From Xanthobacteraceae bacterium (lineage in GTDB: Bacteria > Pseudomonadota > Alphaproteobacteria > Rhizobiales > Xanthobacteraceae), in NCBI GenBank assembly GCA_030043175.1, contig JASHYD010001095.1, positions 1 to 27,816 on the forward strand: a stretch of DNA of 27,816 bases. The letters run 5' to 3'. Under the pieces are notes generated by a model. It saw only the letters and a program-made list of their open reading frames with translations. It ran no database searches and was not told the origin of the DNA. The translations under genes and the position numbers were made by a program. Below are positions 1-10,002 of the stretch, piece after piece (position 1 is the stretch's first letter; each line of letters opens with the position of its first letter).

Positions 1-127
1 CAAAAGGGCCCCCGGGCGGGAAAGAGGAGCAACGTGGCGCCCGAATGCGGCTGGCGTGGCGTTGGCGGGCCAAGCGTTCCGGGCGACGACACGGTGGAAG
101 CGAGGCTGCCCGACGTAGCAGCAGCGT

Positions 128-646
128 TCACTTCGTCTTCTTCCAGGCCACCTCCGCCCGGACATAGCCGGAGGTTGACGGCGCCGGAGCGTTGTACGTC
201 AGCACTTCGTCGGTGATCGCGGTGACGGCACGCTTCTGGGCGGTGGCATCCCAGTTCGGAAACGAGCTGGCGGCGATGCGGAAGGTCACCGTCTTGTTGG
301 CCTCGTCGACCGTGTAGGTGCCGAAGTGGGAGACCATCCCTTGAGCAACCGCCCTGTTCTCGTCCGCTGTTCCTTTGAGCCGATCTTTCGAGGCGAAAGC
401 CGGACGGCCGTAGCGGATGATCTGCAATGAATAGCGTCCGTCGGCCGTGAAGATGAGGGAACCGTCAGGATTGGGACCGAAACCCGGGACGTGAGTGCCG
501 TCATCCTTGATGTCGTCGGCGAGCAGCAGCGTCCAGCTTCCGACCAGCAGGTCTTTGATGGATTTCTGCTGGGCGCTCGCGCCGCTTGGCAGCATGGCCA
601 GACCCACCACCAGTGCCGAAATGCCGACAATGTTGCGTCGATACAT
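128..646 (-). CDS. Secreted lipocalin-like domain protein
   Basis: The product is 172 residues. Residues 1-25 form a signal peptide with a basic start, a hydrophobic core and an ASA-type cleavage site before QQ, so export to the periplasm is likely. The mature part begins with the IKDLLVGSWTL pattern typical of the lipocalin-like domain, followed by short beta-strand stretches such as GSLIFTADGRYSLQI and a late strand containing ITDEVLTYN. Proteins of this family are small beta-barrel-like proteins whose ligand and role are mostly unknown. The start is supported by a strong GGAGG ribosome binding site just upstream (653-657 on the + strand as CCTCC). It stands alone. I see no catalytic motif, so function stays open. 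Confidence 0.8.
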   Translation of the reverse strand: MYRRNIVGISALVVGLAMLPSGASAQQKSIKDLLVGSWTLLLADDIKDDGTHVPGFGPNPDGSLIFTADGRYSLQIIRYGRPAFASKDRLKGTADENRAVAQGMVSHFGTYTVDEANKTVTFRIAASSFPNWDATAQKRAVTAITDEVLTYNAPAPSTSGYVRAEVAWKKTK

Positions 647-1216
647 AGTTTTCCTCCGTTACGCCTTTCACTCCCGATCCCGCCGACCGGCGCCGCTTTT
701 CCTCCGCGGCGTATCGAGGGGGGGATTTTCCCTATTCTGCGGCAGCTTTCAACGGGGACTTCGATTCGAGCAGATGTCGATCGTCTTGAAGCAACTATCG
801 GACAGCATGAGCCCGGCCACGACGCGCGGGAGTCGCCAAGCATTTCAACCTGGAGGCGGAGCTTGAGCGTCATGGAGCTGAAGTGAGCTATTTCAGGTAG
901 AGTTTGAAATCAACTTCTGCCATCGTCCCAAATCAAGCCGGATGGGTTCGCGCGCAAATCCGGGAGGGCCTTATGCGGCCCCGGCGATGAAGCCGTGGTT
1001 TCCGAGGCGGTTCTCAGCTACGTTACCGCCAAATTTCCGGGTTTCGTTACGCTGAGGATCGATAAGAACCGTTTGCGGGCACCGCGACGGATGGTAACCG
1101 GACGGCGACGTAAGGAGGCGGTGGCTTCGGCGACTGCGCCGAGCGGATCCTGTTCGATGATCCGAAGTCGGCGCTGGCCTCACATGGCATCACAAAAACA
1201 ATGGATCGGATCGCCC
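647..1216. other. Intergenic region with a possible gene scrap
   Basis: This is the spacer between the divergent lipocalin-like and amidohydrolase genes. No intact gene is convincing. One + frame (811-900) has no start codon and ends in a protein-like tail, AKHFNLEAELERHGAEVSYF, before a stop; it could be the end of a decayed gene. The frame upstream of 1217 is open towards 995 but lacks protein-like character. Confidence 0.4.
653..657 (-). promoter_or_regulatory. Shine-Dalgarno site of the lipocalin-like gene
   Basis: GGAGG on the minus strand, 6 nt before the ATG at 646. It fixes the start of the downstream gene. Confidence 0.7.
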
Positions 1217-2590
1217 ATGACACCTAGACCAGTCGTTCTGTTTGCCCTGCTCGTGTTTGCTGCTGCGTTGGCGGCGCGGGCGGCTAGCGCTCAAGTGACC
1301 TTGTTCGAAGGGGCGCGAATCATTCCCGGCGACGGTGGCGCGGCCATTGAGAATGGCGCGCTTCTTGTCGAGGGCGGCACCATCACCCGCATCGGCCGCA
1401 AAGGCGAGATCGCGCCGCCGGCGGAGGCAAATCGGATCGCGCTCGACGGCAAGACCCTCATGCCGGCCATCATCAGCCCCCATGTTCATCCGGGATTTCA
1501 GCGCGCGCTCAGCTATTCGGCAGAAAACTTCACCCGTGAGACCATTTTGGATGATCTCAACCGCGCACTCTATTTCGGCATTTCCACCGTGATGTCGCAC
1601 GGCATTGAGAAGGGCGAGGTCATGTACCAGATCCGCGCTGACCAGGCAGCCGGCCGCCTCGGCGGCGCACGCCTGATGGTCGCCGGACGCGGCATCGGGG
1701 CGCCGAATGCCGGTCCGGGCGCCGCGGCCTATGCGGGCATCGCCTATGAGATCACCACGCAGGATCAGGCCCGCAATGCTGTTGCGGAGCTTGCCGCGAG
1801 ACACGTGGACATCGTCAAGATCTGGGTCGACGACCGCGGCGGCCGCGCTCCCAGCCTGCCGATCGCGCTGTCACGCACGGTGATCGAGGAGGCCCATCGC
1901 AATGGCCTCAAGGTCTCCGCCCACGTATTCTATCACAAGGATGCGGTCGAGCTTGCGGCTGCGGGCGTCGATAATTTCGCCCATCTGGTTCGCGACGCCG
2001 AGATGAGCGACGCCCTCATCGCCACGATGCTTGCAAAAGGCATCTACGTCATGCCGAACATCGGCGCGCCCGAGCGGGGCATTCACACCGCAGTTCCGGC
2101 CTGGTTTGACGAGCCCTACCTGGCCGGCCTTCTGGCCGATACGGTGCCGGCCGACGTGATCGCGCGGATGCGCGCCTCCTTCACAGGTCGCGACGCCGCC
2201 ACCGCTGCGCGCAATCGGCAGAACTACGCGATCCTGCAAAAGAACGTGGCGAAACTTGCCGCCGCAAACGCCCGTATTATTCTCGGCAGCGATACCGGAC
2301 TTGAAGACCATCCCTTCGGCTTTGCCGAGCAGAAGGAACTGCAGATGATGGCGGAGGCCGGCATGACGCCGTCCCAGGTGATCGTCGCAGCGACCGGCCG
2401 CTCCGCCGAGTTTACCGGGCTCAAAGATCGCGGCGTCATCGCGCCTGGCAAGCGCGCCGACCTCCTCGTGCTCGACGCCAATCCGCTCGACGATATCCGC
2501 AACACGCGTCGCATCTCCAACCTCTATCTCGCCGGCCGGGAGGTTGACCGCGCTGCGCTCAAAGCTTCGTTGATGCGTGCGGGGAACTAG
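1217..2590 (+). CDS. Secreted metal-dependent amidohydrolase (imidazolonepropionase-like)
   Basis: The 457-residue product belongs to the amidohydrolase superfamily, which hydrolyses amide or related bonds at a metal centre in a TIM barrel. The metal-binding pattern is visible: HVH at residues 89-91, the bridging lysine in DIVKIW (K201), histidines in SAHVF (H236) and NFAHL (H256), and the catalytic aspartate in LGSDTG (D359). A small beta-domain flanks the barrel at both ends, and the C-terminal part has the usual GVIAPGKRADLLVLDANPL signature. An open frame extends upstream to 995, but the ATG at 1217 starts a clean signal peptide (hydrophobic residues 6-20, ending AASA), so I chose it; an ATG at 1184 is the alternative. 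The substrate cannot be told from sequence. It converges on the next gene. Confidence 0.85.
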   Translation: MTPRPVVLFALLVFAAALAARAASAQVTLFEGARIIPGDGGAAIENGALLVEGGTITRIGRKGEIAPPAEANRIALDGKTLMPAIISPHVHPGFQRALSYSAENFTRETILDDLNRALYFGISTVMSHGIEKGEVMYQIRADQAAGRLGGARLMVAGRGIGAPNAGPGAAAYAGIAYEITTQDQARNAVAELAARHVDIVKIWVDDRGGRAPSLPIALSRTVIEEAHRNGLKVSAHVFYHKDAVELAAAGVDNFAHLVRDAEMSDALIATMLAKGIYVMPNIGAPERGIHTAVPAWFDEPYLAGLLADTVPADVIARMRASFTGRDAATAARNRQNYAILQKNVAKLAAANARIILGSDTGLEDHPFGFAEQKELQMMAEAGMTPSQVIVAATGRSAEFTGLKDRGVIAPGKRADLLVLDANPLDDIRNTRRISNLYLAGREVDRAALKASLMRAGN

Positions 2591-2710
2591 CTACCCTGTC
2601 GTAGGGGCGCTAAGGCAGCCGAGGCATTCCGGGGCGGTCCGCCGGCGGGATTGCTGACGTCAGACGGGCGCGCGCCTTGGCCACCCGTTATGCGTTGTTG
2701 CTAATTGTCG

Positions 2711-3562
2711 TCACTTGCGCATCTCGAAATACCTCAAATCCGGCGGCTGCTGGCCTTTCTTGGCGGGCATCAGGAGGCCGTCCCCGCCCACCATATAGTC
2801 CTCCGGGCCGATGCGAACGTGCGGGTTGCCCTCCGCGCAGTCCCACGCAATCCACACCGGACGTGTGCTCGGCTCGCGAACGTAGCTCTTCATCACCGTC
2901 CACGGCCGAGTCAGCGCGTGATCAATGACGGTCATCTCGTCATGGAGGATGTTGCGGTTTGTCTTGTCAAGGTAAATGCGCTCCATCACCACCGTCTGAT
3001 TGTCCTCGTGCAGCGGAATGCCGGTCTGGTCGAAAGCGCGCTGCCCCCTAAAATAGCGCGTCTCGACCAGGAGAGTATCGAACCTTCCGTCAGCGTCCTC
3101 ATCGATCCATCTGCCGATGGAATAACCGATGCGGCTAGGCTCGACGTCGGCGGGCCAATCGCGGCCGTCGGTATAGATTCTGCGATGCATGTAACCGTCA
3201 GGCCCCGCGATGTGAGTGGTGTCGGCCGTGACAATGAATTCCAACGGCGTATAGGCCGTCATCCGCATCGGCATGCCGGACGAGATGCACAGATAGTCTG
3301 GCGCGAAACCGCCGCCGCCGGCCGCCTGATCCGCAAGGCTCGCTTCAAGTACCTTTTGATACTCGGGCGTCAGCGGTGCCTTCTGAGCAAGGCCCGGACG
3401 CTTGGTGGGGTCAAAGGACGGGGCGATGCCCGGCGTTTCCTGGCGATTCCACTGACCTTTCAGATCGGGATAGTTTGAGTCATCGAACGCCGATGCGCCG
3501 CCGGACATAAGCATCAACGCGGCGCCCAAAAAGCCGCCAGCAGAAAAATTTCCGATTGGCAT
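2711..3562 (-). CDS. Secreted protein of unknown function
   Basis: The 283-residue product has a signal peptide (about residues 1-24, ending GGASA before FDD). The mature protein has a conserved-looking body: YPDLKGQWNR near the start, an APLTPEYQKVLEA segment, a CISSGMPMRM segment, GRDWPADVEPSRIGYSIGRW, and TVIDHALTRPWTV near the end. From memory this resembles a family of secreted hypothetical proteins in rhizobia and sphingomonads, often found near amidohydrolases; I know no established function. The start at 3562 is preferred over an upstream in-frame ATG at 3595 because GGGAGG (3568-3573) lies 5 nt before it and because it begins the signal peptide. It converges with the amidohydrolase, and the two may be functionally related. 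Confidence 0.75.
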   Translation of the reverse strand: MPIGNFSAGGFLGAALMLMSGGASAFDDSNYPDLKGQWNRQETPGIAPSFDPTKRPGLAQKAPLTPEYQKVLEASLADQAAGGGGFAPDYLCISSGMPMRMTAYTPLEFIVTADTTHIAGPDGYMHRRIYTDGRDWPADVEPSRIGYSIGRWIDEDADGRFDTLLVETRYFRGQRAFDQTGIPLHEDNQTVVMERIYLDKTNRNILHDEMTVIDHALTRPWTVMKSYVREPSTRPVWIAWDCAEGNPHVRIGPEDYMVGGDGLLMPAKKGQQPPDLRYFEMRK

Positions 3563-3567
3563 AATGT

Positions 3568-3573
3568 CCTCCC
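3568..3573 (-). promoter_or_regulatory. Shine-Dalgarno site fixing the start at 3562
   Basis: GGGAGG on the minus strand, 5 nt before the ATG at 3562. It decides against the longer start at 3595. Confidence 0.65.
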
Positions 3574-3653
3574 GGGCAATCGAATGCGATCGCAAGGTAC
3601 ACCTTTTGCCGTTGCGCGCGAAGCACCCGCGATGTGAATTGCAGCCTCATAAG

Positions 3654-3687
3654 AACCTAAGGGACGGCCGGGGCCGTCCCTTAGGTT
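3654..3687 (-). terminator. Perfect inverted repeat downstream of the Do protease gene
   Basis: Two perfect 16-bp arms (AACCTAAGGGACGGCC and its complement) are separated by 2 nt. It lies about 60 bp past the stop of the Do protease gene and ahead of the next minus-strand gene, the position of a terminator. The T-run after the stem is short in both directions, so a bidirectional hairpin terminator or another palindromic element are both possible. Confidence 0.6.
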
Positions 3688-3750
3688 TGCCGTCGCGAAG
3701 GTCTCATGCCGGTGGAACGCGGCATAGTCGCGGGGCAACTACTCGCGATG

Positions 3751-5301
3751 TCATGCTTTGGCGAATGGCACGGCGACGAACCTCGTGACATCGCCGGATT
3801 GCACCCGCATCAGCACTGAATACTTACCGTCCTTGTACAGGCTCGCAAGCTCCTGGCGGACGTCTTCGGGTTTCGATACCTTCTTGCCGGCGACATCAAG
3901 GATTACGTCGCCGGTCTTGATGCCCTGCTCCGCTGCCGGTCCGCTTGGATCGACGGCTACGACGGCGACGCCCTGGTTGCCGGTGCCACCGACGTCGCTC
4001 GCCGGAGCGAGCGTGAGCCCAATGCGCGGCGTGTCGTTGTTCGCCGCACCTTGTTGCTGCGTGCTGGCATTGGCCTGACGCCGATCGGAAGCTTGACCAA
4101 TCGTCAGGGATACGGTCTTGGTTTCGCCCTTGCGCCAAATGGAAAGCTTGGCGGAGGTGCCGGGCGCCATGGCGCCGATCTGGCGCGCGAGATCACGCGA
4201 GTCCTTCACGTCATGGCCGTCGACCGCCGTGATGACATCGCCCGCCAGGATGCCGGCCTTGGCGGCCGGGCTGCCGGATTGCGGCTCATCGACAAGCGCG
4301 CCCTCAGCCTTTTTCAAGCCGAGGCTGTCGGCGATACCTGCCGTCACCGGCTGAACGCTCACGCCCATCCAGCCGCGGGTCACGTGGCCATTGTCCTTGA
4401 GCTGAGCGACGATCATTTTTGCCGTATCGGCCGGGATATCAAAGCCGATTCCGACGGAACCGCCAGATGGCGAATAGATGGCGGTATTGACGCCGACCAC
4501 ATTGCCATCGAGGTCAAAGGTCGGGCCGCCGGAATTACCGCGGTTGATCGGCGCATCGATTTGGATGAAGTCGTTCAAGCCGGAGCCGATGTCACGGCCG
4601 CGGGCGGAAACGACGCCCGCCGTGACGGTGCCGCCCAGGCCGAACGGATTGCCGACCGCCACCACCCAGTCGCCGATGCGCGGTTCGTGGTCGGCGAACT
4701 TGACGAACGGGAAATTGCTGCCGTCGACCTTGATCACCGCGAGATCGGTCTTGGGGTCGGTGCCAATGACCTTCGCGGGAAGAGTCTTGCCGTCATCGGT
4801 GGTAACCTGCACGGTCTTGGCGTTGTTGACCACATGGTTGTTAGTTACCGCATAGCCGTCGGCCGAAATGAAGAAGCCAGAGCCTTCGGCGGCCATTTGC
4901 GGCGTGCCGAATTGGCGATTTTGCATTCCGTTCGGCATATCCCCGAAGCCGAATTGGCGGAAGAATCGTTCAAAAGGAGAGCCCGGCGAGAACGGCATCG
5001 TCTCGTCGTCCTCCCTCGCGCCCGCCCGCTGCGCGGTCGCATCGAACCGTACGCGCACCGAAATCACTGCGGGCTTCACCTTTTCTACGAGGTCGGCGAA
5101 GCCTCGCGGCTCCTGAGCGGTTTCGGCGGCCGCAGCAGCGGAGGAGATCCAGCCGGAAGATTTCGGCGCAATCTGCGGGCCTATTCCGCCGGCCAGCACA
5201 GCCATGCCAATACCGGCTGCCGAAGCAAGCAACGCCAACCGGCGCAGGTCGAGGAATTTGCGCTCGGGAGGATTATCGCGGGTGTTATCGCGCTGAATCA
5301 T
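3751..5301 (-). CDS. degP: Periplasmic Do/HtrA (DegP-like) serine endoprotease
   Basis: The 516-residue product is a Do-family protease that degrades or refolds damaged proteins in the periplasm. Residues 20-45 form a hydrophobic N-terminal segment (signal or anchor). The trypsin-like domain carries the full triad: H156 in TNNHVVN, D186 in KTDLAVIKVD, S257 in GNSGGP. Two PDZ domains follow, PDZ1 from about residue 310 (GWMGVSVQPV) and PDZ2 from about 425 (RIGLTLAP). This is the usual two-PDZ layout and length. The ATG at 5301 is preferred over the upstream 5445 because GGAG lies 8 nt before it and the residues added by the longer form look noncoding. Family assignment is firm; DegP versus MucD/DegQ naming is not certain. 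Confidence 0.93.
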   Translation of the reverse strand: MIQRDNTRDNPPERKFLDLRRLALLASAAGIGMAVLAGGIGPQIAPKSSGWISSAAAAAETAQEPRGFADLVEKVKPAVISVRVRFDATAQRAGAREDDETMPFSPGSPFERFFRQFGFGDMPNGMQNRQFGTPQMAAEGSGFFISADGYAVTNNHVVNNAKTVQVTTDDGKTLPAKVIGTDPKTDLAVIKVDGSNFPFVKFADHEPRIGDWVVAVGNPFGLGGTVTAGVVSARGRDIGSGLNDFIQIDAPINRGNSGGPTFDLDGNVVGVNTAIYSPSGGSVGIGFDIPADTAKMIVAQLKDNGHVTRGWMGVSVQPVTAGIADSLGLKKAEGALVDEPQSGSPAAKAGILAGDVITAVDGHDVKDSRDLARQIGAMAPGTSAKLSIWRKGETKTVSLTIGQASDRRQANASTQQQGAANNDTPRIGLTLAPASDVGGTGNQGVAVVAVDPSGPAAEQGIKTGDVILDVAGKKVSKPEDVRQELASLYKDGKYSVLMRVQSGDVTRFVAVPFAKA

Positions 5302-5632
5302 ATCGTTTGCTCCATATTTTGATTTGATGCGTGACCAATGCAACGCACTCTGAGAGATCAATATGCTTTCAACGTTACGCTCACCTGTCCCGCGCATTAA
5401 CGTTTGTTGAGCTGCGGTACGGCGCGCCGCGATCGATTGCCGCACGAGTGGCGTGTGGCAGCGTTTCAGCGGTTATGGAGTGTCCCGCCGATAACGGAAG
5501 AGGGTATGGCGCTTTAATTCCATACATTGAAGCTGCTGCCCGACAAGAATGCACGATGAATTTTGTGGCTCACGAAGTGACGACGATCATTCGCCTTTGA
5601 CGGTTGCTGTCTTTATGATCGGCCGCTATTTC

Positions 5633-5692
5633 CCGATCTCCGCTTTCTGAAACCGATCTCCGCTTTCTGAAACCGATTTCCGCTTTCTCAAA
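5633..5692. repeat. Three tandem 20-bp repeats
   Basis: The unit CCGATCTCCGCTTTCTGAAA occurs twice perfectly (5633-5652, 5653-5672) and a third time with two changes (5673-5692). There are no spacers between copies, so it is not a CRISPR. It could be a regulator-binding array or a replication-slippage product. Confidence 0.9.
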
Positions 5693-5739
5693 GGCGGCGC
5701 GGGCTTCGGCGCTTCCCGTGACGCCCATATCCATTTCTC

Positions 5740-6053
5740 ATAATGCGATATAGAGCCCGCCCTTCACGCACTATCGTGTTGCAGGCAAAGCGCGGGCAAA
5801 TCGTGCCGGCGACGCGCGTTCAAGTCAGAGCTGGAACAGGGGTACAGACACCGCCAGAGGCTCGCCGAGGCGGACCTGCGCGCGTATGCCGGCGAGGACG
5901 TCAGCTTCCGCGGACGCAGGAACGGGACTTGGCGTTAGGCAAAACCCTGAGGAGCTTTGCTCCGCTGCGGCGCTCACCGATCATCCCCGCGCAGCGGCTA
6001 GGTGGGTATTGCGGGCCGCCGAATCGCTTTGCCTTGAGCAATTAACGGGGTGA
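5740..6053 (+). pseudogene. Possible frameshifted gene remnant, unidentified
   Basis: Two adjacent + frames read like protein but neither has a good start. The first contains FKSELEQGYRHRQRLAEADL (from 5819) and stops near 5936. The second, one frame over, starts about 5940 with NPEELCSAAALTDHPRAAAR and stops at 6053. Together they could be the end of one small gene broken by a frameshift. I do not recognise the family; chance open frames in high-GC DNA are the alternative. Confidence 0.3.
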
Positions 6054-6575
6054 TCGTGCTGATGATCCGCAGGAATTAACCCGGGCGTCCCGTCTCGAGA
6101 CGAAGGGTTGCCTCTTGCGGCCCTTTGGTAACGGCTGGCGCGCCAGTTACGGCGCTCCCGAAGTGGCGCGCCGTTACGGGCTTAGCCCCAAATGTTTCCT
6201 GTGTGTGCGATCTGTTCGCGCGCCGCGGACTGCGGGTTTGCCCGAGGCCCGGTAGACGATGCCATCGACCATTATGGTGATCAATGAATGCATCCTTGCG
6301 AATGCTGTGCTTCATCCAACGCGCCCGATGCCAGAAGACTTTAAGCGATGCGCAGCAATCGGAGCGCAGCATCGTCCAGGAGGGCGGTCAGGCATAGTGC
6401 GAGAACCCTGGGTCGAGCAAATCCGCGCGCCCCGACCGGTCCGAATTTGGGAGGAGATGAAAGCTCTGCTGTCGATTCCACGCCGACCTGTCATCACGAG
6501 GTGCCTCTCGGGCCACGCCCCAATCCGCCAAATCTGCGGCGCAATACCTTTCGCTGGTGCGCTCTGCTCCAAGCC

Positions 6576-7973
<1,398 letters not shown>

Positions 7974-8111
7974 TCACCATATGCGGTGGTTGAGCGGTTC
8001 AGAGTGTTCCAAGTTGGTGCTACAGAGTTTTGAGGGGGCGCGCCCGGCAAAACCTCGGGCGGCATAACGGCGGGCTTCGGTAGACACAGAGCCAGGCGAT
8101 GGAGCGCTACT

Positions 8112-9041
8112 ATGCGTTTGGACGAGACCGAACAGAGCGGCAATATCGAGGATCGTCGCGGTGACGGCGGCTTCGGCGGCGGCTTCGGCCTGCCTTCCGG
8201 CGGCGGCCTCGGAATCGGCACCATCGTGGTGCTGGGCCTGATCGGGTGGGCGCTCGGGATTGATCCGCGCATCCTGATCGGCGGCGGAGAGATCCTCTCT
8301 GGCGGTTCGCATGTTCAGCAATCGATGCCGGTCGGCGGGCAGTCGCGGCGCAGCGGCAGACCGAGCGACGACATGGGGAGATTCGTCTCGACAATCCTCG
8401 GCAACATCGACGCCGAATGGAGCGACATATTCCGACAGGACGGCAAGACCTACCAAAAGCCGGTGCTCGTCCTCTACCAGGGCCGCACCCAGGCCGCCTG
8501 CGGCGGGGTGGCGCAAAGTGCGATGGGGCCCTTCTACTGTCCAAATGATCGGAAGGTCTATCTCGATACCTCCTTTTTCCGCGAGATCGAGTCCCGCTTC
8601 CGCGGGTGCGAAGGCAAAGCGTGCGAGTTCTCGCAGGCCTATGTGATCGCCCACGAGGTCGGCCATCACGTGCAGAATTTGTTGGGAATTCTTCCCCAAG
8701 TGCAGCGGCGGCAGCAGGGCCTGGATCGCGCGAGTGCAAACCGCTATCAGGTCCAGGTGGAGCTGCAAGCCGACTGTTTTGCTGGCATTTGGGCGAAACA
8801 TGAGAACAATCGGCTTGAGCGCGAGGGCAAGCCGCCTCTCGTGGAGGCCGGCGATATTGAAGCAGCGCTGCAGACAGCTTCTGCCATTGGCGATGACACG
8901 CTCCAGCGCAAAGCGACCGGGCACGTCGTACCGGACAGCTTCACCCATGGCACCTCGGAGCAGCGGCAGCGCTGGTTCATGAACGGATATCGGGACGGGG
9001 TCGTCGCGGCCTGCAATACGTTCAGGTCAGCGGATTTATGA
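8112..9041 (+). CDS. Membrane-anchored neutral zinc metallopeptidase (YpfJ-like)
   Basis: The 309-residue product matches the YpfJ / KPN_02809 family of putative neutral zinc metallopeptidases. The N-terminus is glycine-rich (residues 18-36), then one hydrophobic segment (about 35-50, GIGTIVVLGLIGWALGI) anchors it in the membrane. The zinc motif is HEVGHH (H181, E182, H185). The typical pattern FYCPNDRKVYLDTSFF precedes it, and ELQADCFAGIWA follows with the likely third ligand region. The C-terminal GYRDGVVAACNTF ending is also usual. GGAG lies 7 nt before the ATG. Length is normal for the family (about 280-310). The substrate of these proteins is not known. Confidence 0.9.
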   Translation: MRLDETEQSGNIEDRRGDGGFGGGFGLPSGGGLGIGTIVVLGLIGWALGIDPRILIGGGEILSGGSHVQQSMPVGGQSRRSGRPSDDMGRFVSTILGNIDAEWSDIFRQDGKTYQKPVLVLYQGRTQAACGGVAQSAMGPFYCPNDRKVYLDTSFFREIESRFRGCEGKACEFSQAYVIAHEVGHHVQNLLGILPQVQRRQQGLDRASANRYQVQVELQADCFAGIWAKHENNRLEREGKPPLVEAGDIEAALQTASAIGDDTLQRKATGHVVPDSFTHGTSEQRQRWFMNGYRDGVVAACNTFRSADL

Positions 9042-9204
9042 TTCGTGGGACGAGGCGGTTGCATCCGTGCTGATTTGCGCAATTCTCCGGAGGTCGCCAA
9101 GAGGCGGAGATGCTGAAATCTTCGTCCAGATCCTCGACCGGGGCATCGCCTGCCGGGCCGCCCCCGCGCTTGCTGCTGGGATCCACTTCGACGAAAAGGC
9201 GTCG

Positions 9205-9227
9205 ATGGCCGGGACGAACCCTGCCAT
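9205..9227. repeat. REP-like palindrome of the Bradyrhizobium type
   Basis: ATGGCCGGGACGAACCCTGCCAT folds into a 9-bp stem with one mismatch and a 5-nt loop. Read on the minus strand it gives the ATGGCAGGGTTCGTCCCGGCCAT pattern, which I recall as a common intergenic repeat in Bradyrhizobium and relatives. It sits in the gap between the metallopeptidase and moaB and makes small open frames here misleading. Confidence 0.6.
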
Positions 9228-9244
9228 GATTGGGCGTAATCGCC

Positions 9245-9799
9245 GTGCCGGGCATTGACGAGAGCAAACAATTCATCCCGCTCAGAATCGCGGTGCTCAC
9301 GGTATCGGACACCCGGTCGATCGAGGACGACAAGTCTGGTGCGACCCTCGCCGAACGGATCGCGAGAGCCGGTCACGCGGTGGCGGCACGCGCCATAGTG
9401 ACCGATGACGTCGACAGGATCCGCGGCAAGGTGAAAGCGTGGATCGTGGACCCCGGCATCGATGTCATCATCACCACAGGCGGCACCGGATTCACCGGAC
9501 GCGATGTGACGCCCGAGGCTGTGGAGCCATTGTTCGAAAAGCGTATGGAGGGATTTTCGACACTGTTTCTGATGGTGAGCTACGGCAAGATCGGCACTTC
9601 GGCGATCCAGACCCGCGCCACTGCGGGTGTCGCGGGTGCGACCTACATCTTTTGCCTGCCGGGCTCGCCGGGCGCCTGCCGGGATGCCTGGGACGACATT
9701 TTGGTGCACCAGCTCGATTACCGTTACCGGCCGTGCGATTTCGTCGAGATCCTGCCGCGGCTCGATGAGCATCTGCGCCGCGCCAAGGCGCAGCATTAG
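9245..9799 (+). CDS. moaB: Molybdenum cofactor biosynthesis protein MoaB
   Basis: The 184-residue product belongs to the MoaB/MogA family, which acts on molybdopterin in the cytoplasm, adenylylating it before molybdenum insertion; the exact step for MoaB proteins varies between organisms. The molybdopterin-binding fold is clear: IAVLTVSDTR near the start, the loop ITTGGTGFTGRDVTPEA (about residues 77-92), and LPGSPGACRDAWD towards the end. Length is normal. The GTG at 9245 gives MPGIDESKQFIPL, matching the start of rhizobial homologues as I recall them; a TTG at 9230 is an upstream alternative. No strong ribosome binding site is seen for either. No other cofactor genes are beside it. Confidence 0.9.
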   Translation: MPGIDESKQFIPLRIAVLTVSDTRSIEDDKSGATLAERIARAGHAVAARAIVTDDVDRIRGKVKAWIVDPGIDVIITTGGTGFTGRDVTPEAVEPLFEKRMEGFSTLFLMVSYGKIGTSAIQTRATAGVAGATYIFCLPGSPGACRDAWDDILVHQLDYRYRPCDFVEILPRLDEHLRRAKAQH

Positions 9800-10002
9800 C
9801 ATACTGCCAACATCAATAGGCCGCTCTCCGGTTTCGCCGGGCTGCGCCAGAAACGCCGGGAAATGGGATCCGTAGCGAACGCTTGCAGAAGTTCACATTG
9901 TCGCGGCTGCCTACGACCTTCGGGGCTTTTTGGAACCGTCCGCTGCCACGGAGGCATCGGCCAGGAGCACGATCGCCGTTCGACCACTCGAAGAACGGCT
10001 TG

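Larger units (their letters stand above)
5302..6575. other. Long spacer with repeats and possible gene remnants
   Basis: No intact gene is convincing. It holds a 3 x 20 bp tandem repeat (5633-5692), a possible frameshifted coding scrap (about 5740-6053), and a 12-bp palindrome CTGGCGCGCCAG at 6135-6146 followed by a related copy near 6163-6171. The rest shows no clear signal. Regulatory DNA for the Do protease should lie just above 5301, but I could not pick a promoter with confidence. Confidence 0.5.

Noticed and set aside
995..1216. An N-terminal extension of the amidohydrolase
   Set aside because: The extension is basic and irregular, and would bury the signal peptide that begins at 1217.
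4051..5322. A 423-codon open frame on the + strand
   Set aside because: It lies wholly opposite the Do protease gene, whose catalytic triad and PDZ domains are certain. High GC content leaves long open frames on the other strand.
5633..5692. A small CRISPR array
   Set aside because: The three repeats are directly adjacent with no spacers, and no cas gene is present.
7974..8948. A 324-codon open frame on the minus strand
   Set aside because: It is the antisense shadow of the metallopeptidase gene and has no recognisable domain.
9022..9333. A minus-strand gene of about 100 codons before moaB
   Set aside because: Its central part is a REP-like palindrome and it overlaps the moaB start on the other strand.
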